The translations under genes were made by a program, and so were the position numbers. The notes under the pieces are model-generated. The model did not search any database. It was not told the origin of the DNA and saw only the letters and a program-made list of their open reading frames with translations. This document shows positions 34,111 to 43,730 of a stretch of 64,000 bases of DNA, piece by piece; positions within the stretch are counted from its first letter, which is position 1; each line of letters opens with the position of its first letter. Origin of the DNA: Mesocentrotus franciscanus (taxonomy: Eukaryota > Echinodermata > Echinoidea > Camarodonta > Strongylocentrotidae); the NCBI GenBank assembly GCA_037976565.1, contig CP137682.1, positions 24,389,973 to 24,453,972 of the forward strand, given 5' to 3'.

Positions 34111-37100
34111 CTTGGAAAGATAATTCAAGTGTTTGATTGATTGATTGAGAGGTTATTTGTTTCTAAAGGTAATGCATGGTGCTCACAAAATCATAAATGA
34201 TGTCATGTTGGTCACCGGTAATGTCTGCAAAGAGGCTGCACCCAAAACCTGCCTTGGCTAGCTTTTGGCAAGGTGCTGTAATGGTTTGGTGTACAGATGT
34301 CAAAGGAAAACAAAAAATTCCCCTGACATATTTACCCGTGACATATTAACCTCTGACATCTTTACCTCTAACATTTTTACCTCTAACATTTTAACCTCTC
34401 ATGTTTTTATTTCTGACAATTTTATTTCTGGCATTCTTACCTCTGATATTTTAACCTCTGATGTTTTCATGTCTGACATTTTTACCCCTGATAGATTTAC
34501 CTGGCACCAGTGTAACAGGGGGTTGTGGACCAGTTTTAATAATAATACTACTACTAATAATAATAATTTACACTTATAAAGCGCCAACACTATGCAAATA
34601 TATATTCTACTGCGCTGCATGAGCTGTAATAGGCTTCATATCTACAAAATAAAGTAAAATGTAAAGATGTACTTGATTCAAAAGTACTTAACGACAGTGA
34701 TTTCCTAGTCTCTGAAAGGTAAGTTATTCCACAGTTTTGAGCCTGGCCATGTAAATGCTCGATCTCCCAATGTTATTTTTGTTTTATGCGATGGGATTTG
34801 CAATAATACAGTGTCTTGGGAACTGCACAGGCTGTGAGTATGTTTGTGAGACAGTTCTACGATATAACTAGGAGCTTGACCAATTAGGGATTTACAGACA
34901 ATTGACAGAATCTTGAATTATATTCTTTGGCGTAATGGTAGCCAGTGCAGATCTCTCAAAAGAAGGGTGATCCATGAGAATTTGAAACAAACACAAATCA
35001 GTCTTGCACAAGTGTTTTGGACCTGCTGTTTGGACCTACTGACTCCCTATTTGGGGGTCAGTTTTTCTTATTAAACCTGGAGACGGTCTAGGATAGTTTA
35101 TTTTGGTGAAACACATCCTACCTGTTTCCAGCTCTTTTCTGGCCATTCCGGTGTCTGGATGGGGCCAAACGTGAAGCTATCAATAATCACATCTTTAGTG
35201 TCCTCAGACGTAGGTCTGCCGTTTAAGAGCTGCACGCCAAATTCATAGGTATTTCCACAATCAAACCTGGCAGCGTACCTGCACAGGAAACAAAGGTTAA
35301 AGTGTATTATAAAATGGCTTCAAGAATGTAGCCAATGAGAAGCGTCAGAATGGATCACGTGACCGTGCATTATTTTTTACCATATACACGGGGGAGTGAT
35401 TTTGGTGATAACAGCCGTGCAAAAAAGGTGCAATAAAAAGGCATGATGCACGCTGCATGTAATTCAATGCATGTTTACGAGAAGTCGCACCATGCACAGT
35501 CTGTTTACGAGGCCACTGCTGCCGTGATCGTCTGTGTTTTTTCTTATGAAGGTTGCAGGTTTACAGTGTTATCGCCTTGCTATGTAAGATTGTCGACCCA
35601 TTTTATAAAACAAATAATACACAGGTTTTCGTTCGTGACGTTATGGCGATGCAGCACTATTCGGATATTCACAATGGCACAAAATACACTCGGCTACGCC
35701 TCGTGAATTTTATTGCACCGTAGTGAATACCCTGATGCACTGCATCGACCATAACGCACTCACACCTGTGTATTATTTGTATACCAATCACCAAAAATTA
35801 TTTATTTTGTATGGTAGTAGTTCTATGTCGTAATGCTATAATCAAAATGTGACCTTCAAAAAAATAAAAAGAGATTTTGCAAGTTAAAATACACCCTCAA
35901 TTAAACTAAGAGTGACTAATGAGTACTGAGTAGACTACTCAATGCATCCGTATCCACTTGCTCAATGTATGGATTGCACGGGACCCAAGTCCGACTTTAA
36001 GAAGAAGAGGAAGAAGAAAAAGAAGCTCACAAACATTTTGTCACCTTTCTCAACTCAACATTAGAACTCTTTGAGGTTGCATTGGCTTTAACTCTCACTC
36101 TTCTACATCTGACACATACACATGAAATTAAGCCACTTGACATATACATGTGCAAAAATACAGAGGGCTTTTGCTGCTTTAAGCCTCATTCAGATATGAT
36201 GTAGTTAAACTGCCACAAAAAAGCCACATTTTGTGTTTAGTTTCTGCGCGTACTCAGTGAGCTCTTTGTTATTAGAGAGAGAAATGTGAAGCGTATTACA
36301 CATTATGTCATCAAAAAGATGCCTCGCTGGTTTTGCCGCATCGTATCTGAACGAGCCTCTAGTAACAGAACCTGTCCCCTAAGTAAAACTTCCACATAGC
36401 ATCAACACTCTTGCAAGAGTATGATGAGATGGGCCATAAGCTGCACACTTTGTTTCCCAAAGGCTTAAAGTCCTAGAATTCAGTGCTTTAGGATAAATTT
36501 CTCTTGTTTATCTTGATTCTGCTGTTCTGAAGTTGACTTGTGGAAAAAATCATGACCGACAAACATCAATAAAGCACGATAAAAAATTGTTTTAGATGCC
36601 CATTTAAAATTGGTTGTCTAAAAATAACAGGGTCCATAAGCTACGCAAATGTTTCCATGAAATCTTTGGTCTTCCTTTCCCTCTTATGCCTTCCACTTTC
36701 AATTCAGGATTCTTTTTCCTTCTCAACACATGACCCATCCATCTAAATACACTTCTTACCACTTCCACCACAGATTCTTCCAGACCAAAACATTCCATGA
36801 GCTCACCTGTGTTCATTCTATCGGACAGTTTCACACCACACACCTTCCGTATCTCAATCCACTTCTCTTTGAACAAATGAATGGAAAATTATGATTAAGC
36901 GGCTGAGTAATGTGAATTCACATTGATTTCAAATCAATGATAATATGACAAGAAATAAACAAAAATCTATGAATCTTGGGGCAAATCTCAATGACATTTT
37001 CGTTGCTGAGTCACCATAGAAGTTTGGCAGAATTTGTGCATTGCATTATAATTGCACATGTGCGGGTCGCGTACATGTAGCTAATATGGGCCCTTGGCCA

Positions 37101-40100
37101 TACCCACCATTCTGAAACAAAGATAGTGGGCTGCAGACAATCCAACATTTCTTCGCTGAACCCTTCTTCTAAGAGGTCAATGATCTGTTCCCTCTCGCAC
37201 CATTTATAGGACGTAGCAAAGCTCTTGCACTGGCCTCCAGTAAGCAGGAGAACTTCATCGGGCAGGCGGGCTGAACCTGGACAATCTGTCTCCACCTTCC
37301 ATCGGTCTCCTCCATTGCTAAGGATTTTCCATTCACACAGGTCATACTCTCCCTTGCTATCTGCATTAAAAAAGGGGTCCAAGTTTACGAGAAGTGACAC
37401 AAAAATACATGTCTGAAACACGAAAGGGCAATTCTGCGCAATGTATTCTTTACGACATGTCTTTATCCACATATTTCATCCAAAAGTTAAAGAATTCTTA
37501 ATATGACCACTGATTATTGGTGCTTTCTGGTATCACTACCAGCAGTCATAGTCGTATTTTGAGATTTTTCATTCAAGGGGGAAATACATGGAGAAATGTC
37601 AAATGTCATATGTCACACGGGACACACTGCATGGAATCACTTAAATACACAACTTAAAAAGAGACAAAACGGGGAGGCGTCCATGAGACCATATCCTGTT
37701 TTGCACTGACTTTACTAGAAGAAACTCAAGTTTAACAGATCAGAACATAAGTGACATCATAAACTAAGAACCTATGAGAAACATAAAAATGGAATAGTAC
37801 AACATAAATGGGAGAACCCAAAGAGAAGGAAGAACCTAGAGAAAAGGAAGAACTGATAGACAGTATGGAACGGTAATCATGAGATGTTCTGAATATCAAT
37901 GAGACCAAAACAATAGAACCATGTGAAGTGGAAATGGAATGGAAATGGTAGCATGAGAGGTGGAAATGGAATGGAAGTAACAAGGCGTGGCAATGGCAAT
38001 GAGAGTGATATTTGAAGGTGGAGAGGGGAATGGAGGTCATGAGCTAAAATGTAAATGAGATGCAAAAGAGATGTCAATCATAGAGTATGAAATGCAAAAT
38101 GTTTAAACTATCAATGAAGTAAAGAGTAAATCTTGTAAAATAAAACTGTTGTCAGTATCTTACCCTGACCACTGCTGTTCTTAATGAGGTTTCTTGTAAA
38201 GGGCGGCTTGAAGTAGAATTCTTTCCAGTCTGTCGGGAAGAACAGTATGAGTCAAAATAAACTAACCCCCCTAACGTGAGTAACGTTTTCAATACGTTAA
38301 TTATATATCTAACGTTTTGAAGCGTTAGGAGACGTTAGGTTAAAGTTAGTTTTGTTAGATGACGTTAGACGTTAGAAGTGTTAAAGCCCAAGTCCACTCC
38401 AAAAATAACTTACTTTCAATAGAACCAGAAAAATAAGACAAAACAATCACAAAAAGTTTGAGCAAAATCGGATAACTAATAAGAAAGTTATGAATTTTTA
38501 ATGACATGAAAAACTTTGAAAATCACTACACAAATTGGCAACTCACTCATGAGTCTGTGACGTATGGTCCTCACTATCCACTAATTATTTTCTTTATATT
38601 GATAATATAAATTTCCTATTTTCACCCTAAGAATCTTATTTCTTCACACCAGCATCCAAGTTAGATTGTTAGTAATATGTTTTTGTGTGGATGCACAAAT
38701 AAAGAGTAATTTTTGTCCAGTTAAATCATGAAAAAATTGAATTTTGATAAACTATTTATATAAAAATCAATAATTATGAAATACAATATTCAGAAAATAG
38801 TATCAATTCTTCAAAATTCATAAAAGTTTTGGGAAATGTCATGCACGCAATATGATACAAATCATATAACCTGGGCAAAGGCATGGGAAATCAAGTTTTG
38901 GGGATAAAAGGAAATTAATGGGATTAAACTATATAAAGCAATTGAAAAGTTGTGAGGACATGACGTCACAAACTGATAACCATCTTGGCAATTTGTGTTG
39001 TGATTCTCATTGTTCCATAGTTTTACATACTTTTTCAAAATTCATAACTTTCTTATTAGTTCATCCGATTTTGCTCAAACTTTTGTTTTGGTTTGTCTGA
39101 TTTTTCTGCTTTTATTGAAAGTAAGTTATTGTTGGAGTGGACTTGCCCTTTAACTACTAACGTTAGGGAGTATATAACGTAAGGAAGTGATTATCTTCTC
39201 AAATTTAGCGAGCAAAGTTACGATACATGTGCCTCGAGAAAATGATGCCTAAAATATCTGAAACATCGTAATAAATCATCTCAAAATACGAGCATGCGTA
39301 TATTCAAAATTATTTACGATAAAACAATGCCAAACTAATCTGAAACACCCTAATTATCTTCTCAAAAATAGCGAACGAAGTTACGATATGTGCTTCGAGA
39401 AAATGATGCCTAAAATATCTCAAACATCGTAATTATCTTCTAAAATTGACGGAACGAAGGAACGATATATGCGCTTCAAGAAAATGATGCCTAAAATATC
39501 TGAAACATCGTACGTAATTATCATCTCAAAATACGAGCACGAGTATATTCAAAATTATTTACGATAAAACAATGCCAAACTAATCTGAAACATCCTAATT
39601 ATCTTCTCAAAATTAGCGAACGAAGTTACGATATGCGCTTCGAGAAAATGATGCCTAAAATATCTGAAACATCGTAATTATCATTTCAAAATACAAGCAC
39701 GCGTATATTCCAAATTATTTACAATAGAAACATTGCCAAACTAATCTGAAACAACCTAATTATCGAAAATAATATCGCTAGTGATATTCGTTTGTCTCGC
39801 AATGTGGTCAATAAGGGATCAAAAAGATCACGACGTTTCGTGCGCCGCTGCAACACTTCGTCAGGTGATAAAAACTAATGTAAGCAAGCGTGTTTTATAC
39901 TCTACGGAAGGACCGGCGCGGCGGTCAATAATTCGATCGATAATTGGAACAATAACGCACAAGGCCTATTGGCCGACGCACACGGTGCTCGACCAATCAG
40001 CAGGCCGCTGGTTCGGCTCGCCTGCTGGGCGGAAGCAATAGCGAGCTCAACCATAATCAACGGGCCGCTGGCTCGGCCCGTCTGCTGATTGGAATCGACC

Positions 40101-43100
40101 GGTGCTGGCCGGCTGGACGGGGAGTGTCATGGCGGCGTATCGTACGCATCCAAAATTCGGGGATATCGATCCCGTTGTTTGAGACGGATATTGATAGCTT
40201 CTTTTACCCTCCGTGTGTACCAATGCCGTTCCTGGGAAAGGCACTGAACCCCGTCCCAGTCTGGTTGATGCTGGTTATCCCAAGCATGTTCGGCTACGGC
40301 TGAGTTGTCAGTTCGGCGGAGCCTGACGTCTCTCTTATGCTCAGTGATTCTTTCTTTTATCGGACGGGCAGTTTCACCGATGTAGGATCTATCACATCCT
40401 TTGCAAGGGATGTTGTACACAATGCCGTCCCGTCTATGTGAAGGAATTGGATCCTTGGGGCGTGTAAGTTGTTCACGTAGGGTGGTATCTGATCTGAAAA
40501 CCGTTCGAATGCCATGGCTCTCTAGGCGGCGCTTGAGTTGTTGGGAGATACCATCAATGTACGGCAAGACTGTAAATGTCTTGTATACCTTCTAATCCCT
40601 GGGTTCCGACGATCTCTTCTTGGTATTGTGTACAAAACGGCGTGGGAATAACCATTGAGACTCAGGGCACTGTGAACACGGGTCCGTTCTTTGCATGGCT
40701 GTTGTGGACTTGTCACAATGCGTGAAGCTCTGTCAAATAGACATTTCACTAGACCTCTCTTCACCGATATGGGATGGTGAGAGTCAAACGCTATGTACTG
40801 GTCTGTGTTGGTAGGCTTCCTATAGACTGAGGTGGAGAGCCTATGGTTGTCGTGTATATGAACTAAAGTGTCTATGAATGCTATATCTTCCCTTCGCACT
40901 CTATCTCTGATGTGAACTGGATGGTTGGTTCGAGGCTGTTCATGTGTTTAAGCAGATTATCTGTTTCAGAGATGGGAACTATGATGAAGGTGTCATCTAC
41001 GTATCTCTTCCAAACACGAGGCATGCAAGAGAGGGACATGTGTCCAACGCTTCTTCTTCGAAACTCTCCATGTATAGGTTGGCCACGACAGCCGAGACCG
41101 GACTGCCCATGGCTGCCCCTTCTGTCTGTTCATAGTATGAACCTTTATACAGAAAATATGTTGATCGAAGGACAAGCTCGAGACAACTATATTTACCACA
41201 TTGCGAGACAAACGAATATCACTAGCGATATTATTTTCGATACTACATCCGCAATGAGTAACATATTTAGCATAACCTTATTATCTTCTCAAAATTAGCG
41301 AACGAAGTTACGATATGTACTTCGAGAAAATGATGCCTAAAATATCTGAAACATCGTAATTATCATCTCAAAATACGAGCACCTGATATTCAAAATTATT
41401 TACGATAAAACAATGCCAAACTAATCTGAAACATCCTAATTATCTTCTCAAAATTTACCGAACGAAGTCTGGATAATTATTATGCGCTTCAAGAAAATTA
41501 TGCCTATAATATCTGAAATACTGTAATTATCATCTCAAAATACGAGCACGGAATTTAAAAACTTTTTTCGACGAAATAATGTCAAACTTATCTTAAATTA
41601 AGCTGATATGATAACTCATGCAGACGGACGATAAATGACTTCAAATCCAGGCACTATTCCATCAATAAGGTCAAAATAATGAAGCAATTATGTCGTCATG
41701 AGCGCGAGATGAAATTTTGCAAACGTAAGACTCGTGAAACAAGCATTGTAGTCTTGCCATTTCATCTCAAAACTGAAGGGTTGATGGCTTCAAATCAAAG
41801 CTATTTTTTCGATGCCAATTATGCAAACTGTTTGCCCAAATTATGCCCCAGAGAAATGTTACAAAAAATGTTTAATTTGTTGAGTTTTTACTGGGCTCCG
41901 GTCCGGGTCTCGGCAAGGTGAAAATCAGAAGCAAGTTCTCATTTTCTGCCAAGTTCACAGTTAAGAAGGTAAGTAGAGAGCAGGACAAAGAGAAAGAAAA
42001 ACGCGAAGAATAGTATAAAAAATAAAGAGTAGGGAACCAATACATCCGGATAGCTACTGCATTATACCTTTGTTCCCCCCCCCCCTGCCTTTGATTAACC
42101 TGCCACGCATTTATAATCCCATATAGGAGAACAATGCAACGCATGTATCTGAGCTGAATACGGCTCTGAGCAGCGTCTCTACTGCTACCACCGCATGTCA
42201 ATCGTGATAAACAGTGGCCTCTTTTGTTCACTTTTGCAGTACGATAACAATTAGTAACCCTCTGCTGCCAATCACGAGAAACACCTCTTTTTTCTCCATG
42301 ACCTGCATGTAGGGTAACTGGAATGAATTGAATTGAAAAGAAACTGATATATGTATAAAGCTTAAATCACGATATCAAAGGTCCTATGCATATCTAATTT
42401 TCTGTGACTATGACGATAAATCAATTTAAAGTGGTCATGAACAGTAACATCTTGGAGAACTGATTGTAGGTAAGCGCTGCAGGATTGTCAATGTGCATAC
42501 ATTCTGTAAAAATGACCGCAAAACAAAAATAAATCTTGATTAACACACCAAATGATAAATGCATGGCTTGAAACGTTCTAACTGACCCACAAAAAATGAC
42601 AACTTAAAAATCATAAAGATATACATATATTTACGAACAGTTATCATTTCACTAACACTTGTGATTAAAAAAAAATACCTTGGGTAGTTGATACTACAGT
42701 TGGCGCTGAAAATCAGTCCACAATTAGCTCGGATGAAATAAAGACAGTAGTGTTAAATAGTGTCTATAAATAGTTGCTGTATATTCCTCAGTTTGTTTGT
42801 TTTGTTAGTTTTTGTTGTTGGTTGTTTTGTTTTGTAAATAAGGGTGTGTAGTCCTTACAATTTTAATCTTCACACATTTAGATATCGAGATTTACCCTTT
42901 GCAAAGTGCTCCTCTACTATGGTACATAGTGCACCAGTGTCGGCCTTCTTCAGAGCAGACTCCAGTTTAGCTCGGGTCGCATTTCCTTTTGCTTCCCAAA
43001 TATTCAACACCTCATTCACGGCTTTCTTGTACCCTAAGAGATGTCTTTCCAAAATGCTCTTTGATTGAGCAAACTTAACGCCGAGTTCATTACAAAACCG

Positions 43101-43174
43101 TGTATAATTATTCGACGGATAGTTTGTAGCGATCTCGTTGTATAGAGCGCCAGTATTTTCCAGGATTTTTCCAT
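33922..43174 (-). CDS. death-domain / FBA-domain protein (partial, 5 exons seen)
   Basis: Five exons join through GT-AG boundaries with matching phases: 43174-42896, 38229-38164, 37360-37108, 35278-35122 and 34110-33922. The first exon encodes a death domain, a homotypic-interaction fold of apoptosis and innate-immune adaptors. The other four encode a complete FBA domain, the C-terminal domain of FBXO2/6/44-type F-box proteins, which in vertebrates binds N-glycans of misfolded glycoproteins and presents them to SCF ubiquitin ligase. No F-box was found. The death domain occupies the place before the conserved 'DWKxFYF' start of FBA where an F-box would normally be. The start codon lies further upstream and was not found; the first exon needs one base from a preceding exon. 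Joining the death-domain exon to the FBA exons rests on phase and a good donor, not on a transcript. If it is wrong, these are two genes. Confidence 0.7.
34318..34503. repeat. 15-bp minisatellite in an intron
   Basis: About twelve degenerate copies of a unit like ACCTCTGACATTTTT. Because 15 is a multiple of 3 it gives open frames on both strands, but it lies within the last FBA intron and is not coding. Confidence 0.8.
34535..34630 (-). mobile_element. SINE 3' tail
   Basis: On the minus strand, paired GCGC words are followed by TTTATAAGTGTAAATTATT and an (ATT)n run. This is the same tail structure as the SINEs at 30125 and 43640. No tRNA-like head is recognised within the next 400 bases, so this is probably a partial or a different-headed copy. 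Confidence 0.5.
35122..35278 (-). CDS. FBA exon 3
   Basis: The acceptor CCTGTGCAG ends at 35279 and donor GTAGGA starts at 35121. It enters with one base completing the Tyr codon and leaves in phase 0. It encodes AARFDCGNTYEFGVQLLNG and then PEWPEKSWKQ, the strand preceding the glycan-binding loops in FBXO2-like proteins. Confidence 0.88.
36604..36876 (-). mobile_element. 3' fragment of a non-LTR retrotransposon
   Basis: The minus-strand frame encodes RWMGHVLRRKKNPELKVEG and GKGRPKISWK, the C-terminal '(W)xGHVxRR...GRPxxSW' region common behind reverse transcriptases of several LINE groups. Only this end is present. It lies in an intron of the death-FBA gene in the same orientation. Confidence 0.75.
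37108..37360 (-). CDS. FBA exon 2
   Basis: The acceptor CCCCTTTTTTAATGCAG ends at 37361. I choose donor GTGGGT at 37107 over GTATGG four bases on, because only it keeps phase with the next exon and yields the conserved Trp-Tyr. It encodes NGGDRWKVE, FATSYKWCEREQIIDLLEEG and CLQPTIFVSEW, hallmarks of the FBA beta-sandwich. Confidence 0.88.
37730..38100. repeat. purine-rich degenerate repeat in an intron
   Basis: Repeated GGAAATGGAATGGAA-like words and ATGAGA words. Apparent minus-strand frames (Ser/His/Phe-rich) come from this low complexity. Confidence 0.6.
38164..38229 (-). CDS. FBA exon 1
   Basis: The acceptor TTCTTCCCGACAG ends at 38230 and donor GTAAG starts at 38163. The 66 bases enter in phase 1 and leave in phase 1, encoding WKEFYFKPPFTRNLIKN, the conserved 'FYF...RNL(I/L)xN' start of the FBA domain. 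Confidence 0.8.
38385..39149. mobile_element. MITE with long inverted repeats and TTAA target duplication
   Basis: Flanked by TTAA at 38381-38384 and 39150-39153. The arms begin AG(C/G)GCAAGTCCACTCC and continue with a run containing GTTTGAGCAAAATCGGAT and AATAAGAAAGTTATGAATTT for more than 110 bases at high identity. No transposase is present. A TTAA duplication is typical of piggyBac-type transposition. ACGTTAG words lie outside both ends. The element resembles a very abundant sea-urchin repeat. Confidence 0.75.
39187..39760. repeat. 80-bp satellite, left part
   Basis: Alternating related ~80-bp monomers: type A contains TCAAAATTAGCGAACGAAG, type B contains AAATTATTTACGATAAAAC. Both end with ATCTGAAACATC(G/C)TAATTAT. 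The order is mostly A-B dimers (~160 bp), with one A-A step near 39435. The array is interrupted by the Penelope-like element and resumes at 41278. Confidence 0.8.
39827..39869 (-). ncRNA. small hammerhead ribozyme of the Penelope-like element
   Basis: Reading the minus strand: ATCAC (39869-39865), CTGACGA (39864-39858), a bulged A, a GTG...CAC stem (39856-39840), GAAAC (39839-39835), GTC (39834-39832) and GTGAT (39831-39827). ATCAC pairs with GTGAT as stem I, and GTC is the cleavage triplet. Stem III is essentially absent, matching the minimal hammerheads reported from Penelope-like elements that cleave as dimers. Confidence 0.7.
40127..40567 (-). pseudogene. GIY-YIG endonuclease region of the Penelope-like element
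   Basis: The frame has VYNIPCKGCDRSYIGETAR followed by KERITEHKRDVR and NSAVAEHAWDNQH, the characteristic GIY-YIG domain at the C-terminus of Penelope-like polyproteins, with the CxxC and conserved His. It nicks target DNA for insertion. It overlaps the preceding RT fragment in another frame, so the parent ORF is frameshifted. Confidence 0.88.
40522..41150 (-). pseudogene. reverse transcriptase fragment of the Penelope-like element
   Basis: The upstream part encodes EQTEGAAMGSPVSAVVANLY and then, after a one-base shift near 41030, KRYVDDTFII with the catalytic VDD. The downstream part encodes IAFIDTLVH, VYRKPTNTDQYIAFDSHHP and HRLSTS, a typical Penelope RT end. The N-terminal RT motifs are missing. 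Several frame changes show it is inactive. Confidence 0.85.
41278..41600. repeat. 80-bp satellite, right part
   Basis: Resumes the A/B monomers seen at 39187-39760, degenerating towards 41600. From 41601 to 42895 (rest of the intron) I see only AT-rich sequence and a C run at 42067. Confidence 0.75.
42896..43174 (-). CDS. exon encoding the death domain
   Basis: The acceptor is a long pyrimidine tract ending TTTAG at 43175; the donor GTAAAT begins at 42895. The exon starts in phase 1 (last two bases of a codon) and ends in phase 1. It encodes about 92 residues with the helical pattern of a death domain: NYTRFCNELGVKFAQSK, AVNEVLNIWEAKGNATRAKL and GALCTIVEEHFAK, including the conserved Trp of helix 5 and the 'L..W....GNAT...L' signature. 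Reading past the donor would give only six more codons and a TGA at 42872-42870, so a final-exon reading remains possible. Confidence 0.75.
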
Positions 43175-43639
43175 CTAAAGGGAAAAAGAGAGAAACGGTG
43201 TTAATAATCGATTTACATGTTTGTACATTGTGATATGAGCCCTTTTTTACTCTCAATTTTAGTTTACTATATTCTCCTATTAGTTCCGTTAAAAATGCAG
43301 ATATAAATTAATTGGTGTCATTTTTTAAATACAATATGTAATTTCTTTGTACACACTTAGAATGTATGTGTAATACTTGTAAATATGTTTTTTGGGTTAT
43401 ACTCTCATACCCCGAGAAGGGGTCGATAGAGTTAATGACTATTATACTACTATACTATTCTATACTCGATGGGACCTGTGGGCACGACCCCCCCCCCGAG
43501 AAAAAAAACACACAAATATTCAAGCCCCTCCATAATGCTTTGGGGAGGCACATTTAGAAATTGAATGAAGGAACGCAGAGCCTCCAAAGTACCCCGAAGC
43601 CCCACTCCCCCACAAAATAGGCCTACATGTACATAGTGT

Positions 43640-43730
43640 GAGCTGGTAAGCCCGAGCCCGATGAGCGCTTAGAGACACCATCGATGAATTAAGCGCAATG
43701 TAAAACCAGAGTATTATTATCATTATTGTC
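43640..43730 (+). mobile_element. SINE 3' tail
   Basis: GCGCTTAGAGACACCATCGA ... AAGCGCAATGTAAAACCAGA followed by ATT repeats, matching the tail of the SINE at 30125. The sequence upstream (43480-43640) is C/A-rich with no clear tRNA head. Confidence 0.55.

Larger units (their letters stand above)
39761..41242 (-). mobile_element. Penelope-like retroelement with inverted 48-bp ends
   Basis: On the minus strand it runs from a 5'-truncated reverse transcriptase (about 41150-40520) to a GIY-YIG endonuclease (40567-40127) and a 3' region with a hammerhead ribozyme. The first 48 bases (39761-39808) and the last 48 (41195-41242) are perfect reverse complements of each other. It inserted into the 80-bp satellite. 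5' truncation with an inverted end is common for Penelope-like elements. Confidence 0.85.

Noticed and set aside
34318..34503. CRISPR-like array
   Set aside because: The repeats are contiguous with no unique spacers and the genome is eukaryotic.
34265..34579. ORF with TSDIF-like pentapeptide repeats
   Set aside because: Produced by a 15-bp minisatellite inside an intron of the minus-strand FBA gene.
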